Source: Perilla frutescens
Lineage: Eukaryota; Streptophyta; Magnoliopsida; Lamiales; Lamiaceae
Reading direction: 5' to 3'
Length of the DNA: 64,000 nucleotides
Assembly (NCBI GenBank): GCA_026008535.1
Contig: BRKX01000015.1
Span: 25,069,501 to 25,133,500, forward strand
A program made the translations under genes and the position numbers. Positions 12,933 to 24,289 of this stretch are shown here, in pieces (position 1 is the first letter of the stretch; the number at the start of each line of letters is the position of its first letter). The notes beneath the pieces are model-generated. The model saw only the letters and a list, made by a program, of their open reading frames with translations. It did not search any database and had not been told where the DNA came from.

Positions 12933-13122
12933 AAAAAATAATGGGTTACTAAATTCCCCGCAAATTAAATTTGTTAAGTAAACATTCAACGAAAAATATG
13001 GTCGAAGGGGGAAAAAACATGCTAGAAGTTAATTGTAGAAGAGAGAATTAATAGCATCTCCAATGCTGGACTAAAATATCAATTTAGTGCAGAAATTCAC
13101 TCCAATGCTATCCCAAATTCTG

Positions 13123-13238
13123 AAAAAATTCTATGCTATCCTCCGGGTATTACCTTAAGTGTCACAATAGACCTATTGTGACACTACAAACACCTATTGT
13201 GACACTTTGGGTAATGTCCGGGGGTAGCATAGAATTTT
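13123..13238. mobile_element. Mutator-like MITE (family A, copy 2) with 11-bp TSD
   Basis: A 116-bp element flanked by CCCAAATTCTG (13112-13122 and 13239-13249; the preceding T also matches). TIRs are AAATTCTATGCTATCC and, inverted, AAAATTCTATGCTACCCC. The interior repeats GTGTCACAATAGACCTATTG in both orientations, as in the 6496-6719 copy, so both belong to one family. Confidence 0.88.
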
Positions 13239-13249
13239 CCCAAATTCTG

Positions 13250-14319
13250 TCTCAAATTTGGGGTAGAATTTGGTGTGCACCAAATTGGTGTTGATGGGTC
13301 CCACCGCATTTAATGAATTATTTTATTATTTAAAATCATTATTAAATAGATTATCCAATAAATTTAATTTAATTTATAAATTATATATTCACTTAATGTA
13401 AATTATAAATCGTCTAAATAAATAAATAATTTCAATAAAAACACAATTAATTAAGCATAATGGATAGAATGAAGCAGCACATATTACAAATTACTACAAA
13501 TTAACTTAAAAACACACTACAAATTAAATAACTAAAACTATTTGAAAAAATACACTGATTTCAAATCATTTCTAGATCCTCTAATATAATTATAATATTG
13601 ACCGAAATCGTTTGAAGAATCCTCAAACCCATGTCTTTCACTCCTTCACCTCTTGATTGATTGAATTGTGAAAATTCTCTTTCATGAGGAGACGATTGAG
13701 ATTCATGAGCTTGATTTCTTTTTGTATAATTCTAATTTGTTCACTATGAATGTATTTTCATAATTGTTATAGTCTTGTAATATTTTCACTAATTATAAGT
13801 GTTTGATGATCAATTAAAGTACTTTTATTATTCCAAGTACATTATATGTTATAATTTTAAAAAAATATGTAATATTTTAATAGTATATATTTTTTAAAGT
13901 ATATAAATAAAAGTAATTAATTTTGGATAATTATCATTTTTAGAAAAAAATTAAATTATTAAACATATTTATATTTCAATTATAAAATAAAATTGAATCT
14001 TAATGAGAATATTCTTCTTAGGTGCAAAATTTGATGTAGAGAAATATGATTTAACACATTTCAACATAAAATAAATGAAATAAGTGGCAAAAAAAAGGGA
14101 ATAATGTTCCTGTTAAAAGGAATAATTGACCAAAACACCCTTTTTGGAATCGATTAAATGATTCACTGTGCCTAGCTACAATTACGTGGAGGAAGCAAGT
14201 TGTCTAAATATTCCTATTTAATGTTGTGGACCAAAAATCTCATTATATAGTGTGAATGTAGCCCTAATTTAAATACGTGAGATATCTAGTTTAATTTAAA
14301 ATTGTGAGTACCAATCATG
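13250..14319. other. AT-rich intergenic DNA, nothing recognised
   Basis: No gene, no clear repeat. The open frames are short and of random composition. Confidence 0.55.
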
Positions 14320-14975
14320 TACTCTCTCCATTTCTAAATAAGTATCATTCTAAATGAATATACACATATATTAATAAAGATATTAATTAGGAAAATTTAC
14401 ACTTCGATACCTACATTTTGGACATTTTTTCAAAAATGACCCACTTTATTACTATTAGCAAAACAATACTCACATTTTCAATTTTTTTGCAAATCTGACC
14501 TCGATCAAATTTATAGTCTAAAATATCTACGTGACATGCCAAACAATTTTATTTTATTTTTAGTTCATAATTGGCATGGAATATCCATGTAATATTTTTT
14601 GTTGGAGCAAAAAAGTCACGCAAGAATTTCGGCGTACCACATATATATTTTAGGCTGAAAATTTGATAGAGGTCATATTTGCAAATTTTTTGAAAAAGTG
14701 GGTACTGTTTTACTAATAGTAATAAAGTGAGTCATTTTTGAAAAAGTATCTAAAATGTAGGTATCAAAGTGTAAATTTTCCTATTAATTAGATAATCAAA
14801 TCATCTTATACATCCTTATGTGAATACAAATGAGTTAGATATGATTGTTTGAATGCATTGAATGAGGATAAATATAAGAAAAATGTGAAAAATTTACCTC
14901 AATTGTGTAGAATGACACTTTTTGTGAAATAAAATTGAAATGCTAGAATGACACTTATTATGAAAGGAGGGAGTA
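14320..14975. mobile_element. Stowaway-like MITE (family C, copy 1), interrupted by a MULE
   Basis: The ends are TACTCTCTCCATTTC and GGAGGGAGTA, bordered by TA, with AAGTATCATTCTA on the left and TAGAATGACACTTATT on the right as inverted ends. Without the 392-bp insertion (14390-14781) and one TSD copy it would be about 255 bp, matching copy 3 at 34922-35178. Copy 2 is at 32029-32600. Confidence 0.8.
14390..14781. mobile_element. Mutator-like element with 9-bp TSD, nested in a Stowaway MITE
   Basis: A 392-bp element flanked by TATTAATTA (14381-14389, 14782-14790). TIRs are GGAAAATTTACACTTCGATA and, inverted, GGAAAATTTACACTTTGATA; the arms extend beyond 100 bp. No coding frame. Its insertion site inside the family C MITE gives the relative order of the two insertions. 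Confidence 0.92.
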
Positions 14976-14982
14976 TTAAATA

Positions 14983-15891
14983 GGCAAATACATTCTTAGA
15001 GTCTTGTACTCCTATTACTCATATGTTTTCTTTCGATAAGTCCCTTTACAATGTTGTTGTTTTAATAGGTCCTTCTACTTACAAAAGCCATTTTCTCAAG
15101 TCCCTGTACATTTTTATTTTATTTCGAGAGGTTCCTCTATTTTTTTTATATTTTAATAGATTCTTTTACTTCTATATTTCTTATTATCAAGTCCGTAATT
15201 CATATAAAAAAAATAATAATTCAAATTTGAGAGAACTGGTGATTTTTTTTAATTGTTTAACCTAATCCAATTATTACAAACTACTAATAAAACTTTGATC
15301 AATAATTAAAAAAAATGAAAATCTAATTAAAAGATGAAAACTAAATATAATTGGTTGTCGTCCTGTTCTTGAATTTAATTACAAGGTTTTAGTATTTATT
15401 TTCTATTATATGAATTAAACTTGATTATTGATAGATAGTTAATGAAGTATTTTTCTAATTAAAAATTATTATTTTCTAACTTGAATATAGAAATAGAAAA
15501 TTAAAATTAAAGTACTTATGAAAAATGAATCACGTGAGTGGGCAAAGATACACCAATCTTTTCATAGTTTAAATATATTATTACACAAGTACCTGCATAA
15601 ATAAATAATATAAAAAAATTAATAACTTAATTGTTAATTATTTAAATAATGAAAAAGTATAGACTATATTACTTGTATTAAATAATTAAGGATATAATTA
15701 TATCAAATATATGAAGTAGAAGGATTTACTAAAATGAAAAATTATACAAGGATCTATAGAAATAAAATATCAAAGTACAAGGACCTAAAAAAGTGTATTG
15801 TGAAAGTAAAAGGACCTATAAAACATAAAATTCTACATGAACCTACTGGAACAAAACATATAAGTATAAGGACCTAATGATATGTTTTTCC
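14983..15891. mobile_element. Mutator-like element with 9-bp TSD
   Basis: A 909-bp element flanked by TATTAAATA (14974-14982, 15892-15900). Ends are GGCAAATACATTCTTAGAG and, inverted, GGAAAAACATATCATTAGGT. Both arms repeat AGGTCC(T/C) blocks. The frame 15023-15265 lies in a T-rich arm and looks like chance. The left TSD begins at the very TA that forms the right border of the Stowaway MITE ending at 14975. Confidence 0.9.
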
Positions 15892-15924
15892 TATTAAATA
15901 TTCAAACATGAACACTTAAGTATG

Positions 15925-16160
15925 TACAAAGTGTATATAAGCCTTATTTCAGACGAGCGAGTAAAACACGGGTCAACCCGCTTTGATCTGGATCAACATG
16001 GGTTAATCCGCAAAAAAATAAATAAAATCCCAACAAAATTAGCATCCACAATTACATTAAAAAATATCACTCAAAATTCAAAAAGTATAGTATCAACCAT
16101 ATCATTAAAAAGTAAGGCGTCTGCTAGTTATCTTACAATAGTTTTTAATTCAAATAGTGA
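15925..16160 (+). repeat. Dispersed repeat D (copy 1)
   Basis: Starts around GACGAGCGAGTAAAACACGG and contains CGGGTCAACCCGC, then ATCATTAAAAAGTAAGGCG and TCTGCTAGTTAT. The same order of blocks recurs at 45990-46185. The frame 15922-16167 (81 residues) covers it but matches nothing known. The element type is undetermined. Confidence 0.65.
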
Positions 16161-16295
16161 TTTTTAAGGGTTTTTTAGGGGTTTATTTTGTGTTTTTAAG
16201 GGTTTTTTAGGGGTTTATTTTGTGTGTTTTAGGATATTATTTTATGTTTTTAAGGGTTTTCTTAGGGGTTTGTTTTTGTGTTTTTTAAGATTTAT
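16160..16295 (+). repeat. Tandem repeat with telomere-like TTTTTAGGGG core
   Basis: Three to four copies of a roughly 32-bp unit, TTTTTAAGGG followed by TTTTTTAGGGGTTTATTTTG, the last copies diverged. It resembles but does not equal the plant telomere heptamer TTTAGGG. The frame 16222-16578 arises from this repeat. Confidence 0.75.
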
Positions 16296-16579
16296 TAATT
16301 CCATTTTAGGATATAAATTTATATTTATTTCAAACAAATTAAATCAATTCGCTTTAATTTTAGGATTAATTAATTTTATTTTAAGGTATAAAATTTTTGG
16401 GGAAAAAAACAAAACAAAAAAACAGAAAATAAAATCAATAGAAAAAAAAACATTGATGACACGTGGCTGCCACACAGCGTCTAACACAGCTATATATTGG
16501 GAATGGTGCACACAAGTGCAACTTATATTCCAATTATTAATTTATCTTTCATTTTTTTTCAATTTCAATTTCTTTTAGT

Positions 16580-18270
16580 TTAAATTTACATTATTATTTA
16601 TGATTTATTCCACTTAATTAAGGTTTATAATTATTTTTTAATATTTAAATTTCATTCTTTAGTTAATATAATTAATTTTTTAGGGTTGATTTTTCCAAAC
16701 TTAAAGTATATAATTTTTAAAATTTTCAAATTTTACGAATACATATTATTTAGGATTAGTTCTAATATAATAAATTTTATTTTTATGAAAAATATTATTA
16801 AAACTATACAATTTTGTTGTTGGCACACCATTGATACACATAATTTTGAATTAAATGATCTCATCCCTAATTTAGAAGTACAAGTAGTCAATTAAATGAC
16901 ATCTTTGTGTGTTTACTTATTTTAGAGTATTAAGTTTTGCTAAAAATAATAAAAAGTATTTTGTCCCACATCATTTTTGTGAATAAAGAGAAGGGAATCC
17001 TAATTAGTAATTCGTAAGGTTATTAAAGAAGCTCACGATTTTTTATTGCTAACTGTACCAATCAATCAACTTTATCTTTGTGTTTGATTCTATTTAAATT
17101 CTTTTAATTTTGTGTCAATTGAGAGTGAGAGGTGTCAAATCGTTTAAATACTTGTAATAATGTATGAGTATTGGTGGCTGAAGGCTTTTTTTTTTTTTTT
17201 GTGATCATGATTTTCTTTGATTTTGGATTTTTCACGTTAATTTTTGTATTTTGGATTTTATTTTCCCATCTTATTATTGTTAGCCCACTTGAAATGAGCA
17301 CCAAATTCCCCCAATATGCACAAAGATTTAAAAGATTATTTTTGTTTATTGCACAGTTTCTCAAAATTAAATCATTATCATAATTTAACCATTTATTATT
17401 TATTTATTTATTTTAGTTAAAAAAAAGTGCGTTTGTGATATTAGCTTAGGATGTGCTGAAATTCAAGTTCGAATGTTCAAAAGGTCCGCGCGTGAAGACA
17501 GAGTCTGCACTTTTTCTCGCGGACGATTTTAGCAACCTTGGCTAATTTTGAGGATGGAATTCACTTCCATGACTGAAAGAAGATTTTTGCGGGTGTTTTT
17601 TGCGGACAACTTTTCAACCACGAAAATTAGCTGACTTTAATTATTTTCGAATTTTAGACCTTTTTATTTACCTTATTTATATTTATTAATTACTAGGGCC
17701 TGCTTTTATTTGCCAACTATCTAAGGGCTCGTTGATTTAACCCGACTTATCAAACAAATTCATCACTCTTGTTGGTAGCGTCTACACTTTTCTTTTCAAG
17801 GTTCTTGTTTTCTGCACTTTTCTTTCCAAGGTTCTTGTTTCCAATCACAATAGAGTTATAGATTTTATATATCTACAGTTAGTTTGCATTGTGAGGTTTA
17901 GATCGAATAATTTCATCTTTTATCCCGTTGAAACCTGATACGTCCTGGATTTGATACTCATCAGTTTGCCTGAATTTAGAGAAACATACAAATTAAGAAA
18001 AATGTGAAAGTTTGAAACGAATTAGCTGTATAGTGTGAATACCAGCTCAGATTATAAATTTGGATTGAAAAAATGTGATAATCATTTGTAAAGTACAATA
18101 ATTGGTTACATATTCAAACTAAATCTAAATATCTAATGAGGCCATAATGAGTTAGCGACTTGTTCGGCTTATGTCAAATTTAAACGTTGTCTTACTTCAC
18201 TTCGTTTCTTCTTATCTTGTTTACTTAATAAATTTGTTTATTATAATATTATGGCACTTTGCCATTAATT
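16580..18270. other. Intergenic DNA, nothing recognised
   Basis: AT-rich with no recognised gene. A slightly GC-richer patch at 17440-17640 has CGCGCGTGAAGACAG and repeated GCGGAC blocks and may be part of an unidentified repeat. CTTTTCTTTCCAAGGTTCTTG-like units are duplicated at 17788-17840. Confidence 0.5.
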
Positions 18271-19403
18271 ATATATAGAGAGAGAATAGATCAATGAGGA
18301 TCAAAGCCCCATGTGAGAATAATGAACTAATTTATATTATCCATTCATATAAAATATGTGGTCTAGATAAAAAATAATAAAATGTGTCATTTTTGTAATT
18401 TAAGGGTTATTTTAATGAGACTAGGGTAGTTTTGTAATTAAAATACTATGATTTTTTTTTTCTCTCTCTCATTCTCATTCTCTATCTCTACTCTTCATCG
18501 CTTCTTCTTTGCCGCTTCTTTGATTTCAGCATGCAGTAGACAAATTCACGAATAAAAAGATAAGACTATCACCCAAATCGAATTCAAATTGAAGATCACC
18601 TAGATCGAAATCAAAGTAATATTTATTCATCTTCCTTCACGGTTTGTTCTCTCTCTTGTGAGTTTGTTCTATCTTTCTCGATCTTTTATCATTTTGTGTG
18701 TGCATGTTTTCTTCTTCTTCTTAGTTTACTCCTCTCTCTCTCTCTCTGTATGTATATACGAGAAAGGTGGAATGGCCATTATTGAGTCTTTGATGTGGGA
18801 TGAATTTTGTATGAAAAAATAAAATATATGAATTCTAACCATTTAAAACATATTTAAGGGTTAATTGCAAAAAAATCAATATAATATTTGAATTAACTTG
18901 CAATTTAGATACGACTTTTTAAATGTTGCAATAATAGCACTTTTTTTTATTGGTAGCAAAATCAACACTCGTATTTTTCTCAATGATCATAAATATGAGG
19001 TGGAAATATTTTTCCACTTGTAGTGATTTATTTAATTTTAGGTCGTTGAATATAGGGAGTTTTTACTTTGCAAAATTAATTTTCTAATCTTTGAAATTTT
19101 TATTGGTGTATATTTTGTTACAAATTAAAATGATTGTGTTAGCTCTTCTATGTGAGATAATTTAGTTTGTAAAATTAATATATGTAATTAAGTTATAACT
19201 ACGTAAAATATATCAAAAGTTGAGCACCTACTTATGTATAGTTCACAAATTTAAAAATATTTAAAATAAAATTGATAAGCTCAAAACACACACACACACA
19301 CACACACATATATATTCTAAAAATTCAAATTTTTTTTGACGTGGATCTTGATTTTTAAAATTCTACATGTTAGCAAGACCATTTTTCAAATTAATTTTCA
19401 CGC

Positions 19404-19439
<36 letters not shown>

Positions 19440-21140
19440 GTGTGTGTGTGTGCGCGCGTTGAAATAATACGTTCTCATGAGTCTTATCCAACCAATGTTT
19501 AATATCGACTTTATTATTACGGTTGATTAAAAATATCGAATTTAAATTGTGATTTAAAAGTAATTCTTTAATCTAAGTTATTTATTAAGTTAATATTGCC
19601 ACTTTGTTTTGCAAATTAGAGCTACTTCAAATTAAAGTTAGTACATGTAAATATAAAAAAATTGAGTTTATATTGGTAAAATCAATTTTCAAACATTCAT
19701 ATTTAATTTGAAATTTTAATTTGAATATTAAACTAATAAATTCAAACACACTATTTGTTCTCAAGTCTGAACTGAAAAATCAAGAAAAATGTGAGATGTG
19801 AAAATTTTCATTATTGACCATTAAAATTTATAGTACATTCAAGTAGAATAATTATCTTCAAAATTCGATGTGGGATGATTGTCCATTAAAAAAATTTGGC
19901 TACTTACTACTTTTCAGTTGTTCCAACTCCGAAAGCATTTGAAACTTTGCAGACGTTTTACTATTACATAACCCATTTCAAGTAATACTAATTGAGTAAA
20001 TTTATGATGCGTGTAATATATGTAATTAATAAGGTTATAAAGTGAAATTATTAACATCATATTGTTTGTATAAATAATTACACTAAAATTTACTAACTCC
20101 ATTTGAATGTGTAGCATATAATTTTATCTCGCCTTTTGAAATGACATGTCAGTCAATATTGAACGCTAAATTTGTAATATACCAATCCCTAGTATTGCTA
20201 TCAAGCTAGTAGGAATTCCAAAAATTCAAATTTATTCATTAAATTTAATATCATACAAGGTTGCTAGAATTTACAAAAGATTTGTTGTATATTTCTAGCA
20301 GCATTTCCTTTAATTATTTATTTTTCAAAATATATATGATTTGAATTTGAAGGCGCAAATTCCAAAACTGACTTGTTGGTTGTTAATATAATTTGTTGAA
20401 GCAAGAAAATTACAAACTACATTTCATAATTATCATTAATTCAGAATATTATGAAATACATTGTTAATAAATATTATTCAACGTTTGTTGGTGCTCAATG
20501 TAGGATAAATTTAATTTTAAAATTAAAATAAATATAATTTAATTGATTAAAATATATTTAAAATTACAAATCTAAACATTTTTTTAAATTCATAGTAATA
20601 AGATAAATTATTGACCATTAAACTTGAATACATTTTCAAAAATACATATTTAATTGTCGAAATTTAACTCAAATATTTTACTATGTATTTAAATATTAAA
20701 CTAATAAAATCAAACACTATGATCGTTTTCAAATAAAAGATCAAGAAATGTGTGAGAATTTCATTGTTGACCATTAGAATTTATAATATGTCAAAACAAA
20801 ATAAAATTCTCTTGGGACAATTATTATTTCCGTTTGTGGTAAGTGCAAATGAGCGAGAAAATGAGAACTGCTATTTAAAGTATACTTATTTGTCTTTATA
20901 TATATTAAGATAAGATATTATACACTTCTTCTTCTTCTGTATATATATTATTGACGATTCTAAATTTGTGTTATATGCACTTGATTAAGTTGATATTTTC
21001 AACTTTCATGATTAACAGATGTTTTCAGTTACTTGAATTGTTGCTGGCGTATATGAGTATCTAAAACATATTATTAGAAGTTCAAAAATTGTATTTTTTG
21101 TCTATTGATTTCTTGCAGATTGTGTTTTTGCATTATTATA
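18271..21140. other. AT-rich intergenic DNA with microsatellites
   Basis: Begins TATATATAGAGAGAGAATAG, resembling the left border of the (TA)n-flanked elements at 53875 and 58932, but without their ATGAGAACC terminus. It contains (CA)n at 19286-19308, (TA)n at 19406-19436 and (TG)n at 19437-19452. No gene seen. Confidence 0.5.
19286..19452. repeat. (CA)n, (TA)n and (TG)n microsatellites
   Basis: CA dinucleotides at 19286-19308, TA at 19406-19436, immediately followed by TG and CG dinucleotides up to about 19459. Confidence 0.9.
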
Positions 21141-21156
21141 TGCATGTGTTATTTGT

Positions 21157-21600
21157 CAGAATTTGTTAGCATTACAGTACGTCACATTAGCATTACAAAA
21201 GTTGTTATTAACATTACAAAATGAAATACTGGCATTATAAAAACAGTATGTCATCATTATAAAAACATCTTGAATGATTTATTAGCATTACTATGACTAG
21301 TTTTAGTATGATCGAAGAAGATATTACCATTACTATAATTAATTTTAGCATTACTATGATTAATACTTTATCAGAATTTGTTAGCATTACAATATATCTC
21401 ATTAACATTATAGAAGTTCTTATTAGCATTACAAAATGAATTATTCGCATTATAAAAATAATTTGTGATAGACATTATAAAAGTAATTTGTTATCAGAGT
21501 GTTGACATGATGAACGATTGGTTAGCACTACTGTGATTAGTTTTATTATTATCAAAGAAGATATTAGCATTACTATGATTAATTTTAGTATTACCACTGT
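21157..21600 (+). repeat. TTAGCATTAC motif array in two tandem copies
   Basis: A unit of about 210-230 bp is present twice (about 21157-21368 and 21369-21600), both beginning TCAGAATTTGTTAGCATTAC. Inside each, the decamer TTAGCATTAC or close variants (TTAACATTAC, TCGCATTATA) recur every 20-40 bp, all in the same direction. The TTAGC core also characterises the arrays at 54360-58280 and 60030-60660. Confidence 0.8.
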
Positions 21601-21889
21601 TTTTATATTTTAATTTTTTGTCTTATTTAATTTGCAGATCGTGTTGACACCACTATAGAGATTTCTCCTAGGTTGACTAAATTTTATATACCTGATTGCA
21701 AAGTATATTTTGTAGCAACATCCACAAGGACATGAACATTTCAAAAGCAAATATCTACTTCTAATCATGTTCTAAAGACATGATAATTAGTATTGAAGAC
21801 CTTTAACTGAAAATTACCTGAGGTTAATCTAGGAAAGAAGTTGGGTCCTTATAGTACTCAAATGAAGGAAATCACAGGCAGAGAAATCT

Positions 21890-23190
21890 ATTAAATTTTG
21901 TTTTGGTCAAAAATTATTTTAAAAATATGTTTTGATTTGTCGGGTTAATAGAAAAAGTTTCAAGGATCGTGCCAAACTTTGAATTTTCTAATTTCGAGTT
22001 GAAATGAACTCTTGGCACAACTTTAAGTTGGAAAATAATAAATTTGAATAGAAAAAGTCACATCCGTCATTATCCAATTTCTTTTTCAAAATATTATCCT
22101 ATTCGTAATTATCCTATTATTTTCCCATCATTATCATATTCATTCATTATCCTCTTTCTTTTATTCGTTATTATCCTATTTATTTTTTCTCTATAAATAG
22201 GAGCTTAAGGTTTCATTTTTCATTCATTTTCAAAATTGAAATGTCGAGCAGCTTCCAGAGAAGGTACGACTCTAGTTTCCTATTTCAATTCTGAAATAGT
22301 CATTTTGAATGTGTCAATGCGTAAATCACGAATACATGATTGAAATGATGACACGAAGGATGATCACGATGAAAAATCGTCGTGACCGCCGCCAATTCCT
22401 CGGAGAAGGTACTTTCTCCGATTCTGGTCATTCGGACAGATGAATTTAGAAATTTCAAGTTCTAAATATGCTTGTATTTCGGTTATCTTTAATTCTACTT
22501 ATTCCGATTTTTTATGTTGTGAGTTTTCGATATTTTTTCCCGTTTTCATTTTATGTAAATCTCAGATCTACTCTTCCTGGATAGTCGTATTAGAAACCTT
22601 CTTTTTATAAATAGTCTTTGATCATTTGGATCTTGTAGTTAACCGGAATAGATTTTTGATTCTTCGTCGTTTGAAAGCTGGATCCGAATGTTATATTATA
22701 AATCTGCCCGAAAGCTGGCTGGCAGAAATTCCCGTCAGAATCGAGTAAAATGGCAAGTGGTAATTAAATTGAAGTATGTTGTCAATTAAATTTGGTAATT
22801 TTTTGAAAGTCGGAAAGACTTGTAGATTAAATTTGATCAGAATCGAGTAAAATGGCAAGTGGTCGACCTCCACTTTTTCCGAATATTTTTGGACGACTTT
22901 ACTCGAAAATATTCGCTGAATTTAATTCCCTAAAATGTTGAGTTGAGAATAAAATCCTAATATTGCGCATTGTAGTCCGAAGCCATTTTATTAGTTTAGA
23001 ATATTCGTATTACATTTAGTTTAGCTTAGAAAAAAATCATGTATCAATCCTAAATTGAAACTTACCTTATGTTATAGTGTCAAGGCCTAGCATGATGCTA
23101 ATAGGTAGTTTCTCCTTTGTAGGCCCGAACCCGAGACCCAGACTTAATTAGAATTTGCAAGACACGTGTAAAGCTTCAGCTACTATTAGC
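21890..23190 (+). mobile_element. Possible LTR remnant with promoter-like sequence
   Basis: A CTATAAATAGGAGC box near 22191 is followed by a leader-like stretch (CATTCATTTTCAAAATTGAA) and GAATCG-rich sequence, the layout of a plant LTR promoter. A 25-bp block (CAGAATCGAGTAAAATGGCA) occurs at 22736 and again near 22842. No pol coding was found and the ends are not defined. Just upstream, 21640-21720 can be read as a short peptide weakly like the N-terminus of FAR1-type proteins, which is not reliable. Confidence 0.3.
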
Positions 23191-23399
23191 TAACCAGGTG
23201 GGCTATTGTATCTTTGTAAATTGTATCTTTCGAGTTATTAAATTCTGCTTTGTTAAAATTGCATATATGACTATCTGTGTTAAATATTTACGTGCTACTG
23301 TATGTTGTCGGAGTCTCATAAATCAGCGCTGTGTCAATGTGAGTAGCTACAGTATGCATGCATTATTCGTCATGCCCTACTCCTTGTCGAAAGACTAAT

Positions 23400-24015
23400 T
23401 GATTACTATTTTTGAATTTAATTTTTCATTTTTAGTTCCTAATTGATTATTATGGTTTATCCCATTCAATTATGGTTTATAACATATGTTGACAGAGTAT
23501 TATCATATGCTAATATAATGTATTCACAATGCCGACGAAGCAAAACCATAATGCTAACGCAGTACAAATATATTATTATTATGATTTGTTCTAACTCATT
23601 TAGGGTTTACCACGTCCAATCAATATTTATTTCATCTAATCAGGTTTATTTCATCCAATTATGATTTCTTCCATTTAATTAGGGTTTATTAAATCAAATT
23701 AGGTTTATAATTAATTTTTTAGAATATATTTTTCGCTAACAATATTTGAAAAACTTTAATTAGCATAACTATAATGTTTCGTTAGCATGATGATAATATT
23801 TCGTTAGCATAACGATCTGTTATTAAATCCTCTACGATTTTTATAAGAATTATCAAATTACGTTAATGCTCCGCGCGAAAAACTTTTCTAATATTACAGA
23901 ATTGCCACCGCCTTTTTCATCAAATATGGGCCTTTGATTTTTAAAGATTGTGTGGTGTGAGATATGATCCTAGACTCCTAGTTCCCACACTATGATTGAT
24001 TTTCACCTAACCCCT
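23400..24015 (+). repeat. Truncated relative of the 59654-60835 element (right half)
   Basis: Nearly 600 bp align block by block with 60235-60830: GATTATTATGGTTTATCCCA, ATGTTGACAGAGTATT, ACGAAGCAAAACCATAATGC, CGCGCGAAAAACTTTTC and AGAATTGCCACCGCCTTTTT. The right end differs, with CTCCTAGTTCCCACAC in place of the third element's end. Those bases resemble the terminus of the 58932-59628 element, so this copy may be a hybrid of two subfamilies. Confidence 0.8.
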
Positions 24016-24028
24016 TCCCAATATATAT

Positions 24029-24283
24029 TACTCCATCCGTCCCAATAGCAATGTCCACTTTGCTTTATTTGGTTGTCCCAATAGCAAGGTACACTTCCAA
24101 ATATGGAAATAATTAATGTCAACATCAAAATGGACCCCACTTACTTTATATTACCTTTTATTATAATACTCCTTAAAGAAATGAACCCCACCTACTTTAC
24201 CCACTATTTAACCAACTAATCCATTTCTTCTTAATTTCCGTGCCCAATAGCAAGTGAACCTTGCTATTGGGACGGAGGGAGTA
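24029..24283. mobile_element. Stowaway-like MITE
   Basis: Ends TACTCCATCCGTCCCAATAG and, inverted, TACTCCCTCCGTCCCAATAG, with TA borders and a length of about 255 bp. CCCAATAGCAA is repeated inside both arms. No coding. Confidence 0.9.
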
Positions 24284-24289
24284 TATCTT

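Noticed and set aside
16160..16295. True telomeric sequence or chromosome end
   Set aside because: The unit is 32 bp, lacks consecutive TTTAGGG heptamers and lies in the middle of ordinary transposon-rich DNA.
21640..21780. Possible FAR1/FHY3-like N-terminal fragment
   Set aside because: Only a short, weak resemblance (EISPRLTKFYIPDC) with no FAR1 DNA-binding domain following; not strong enough to list.
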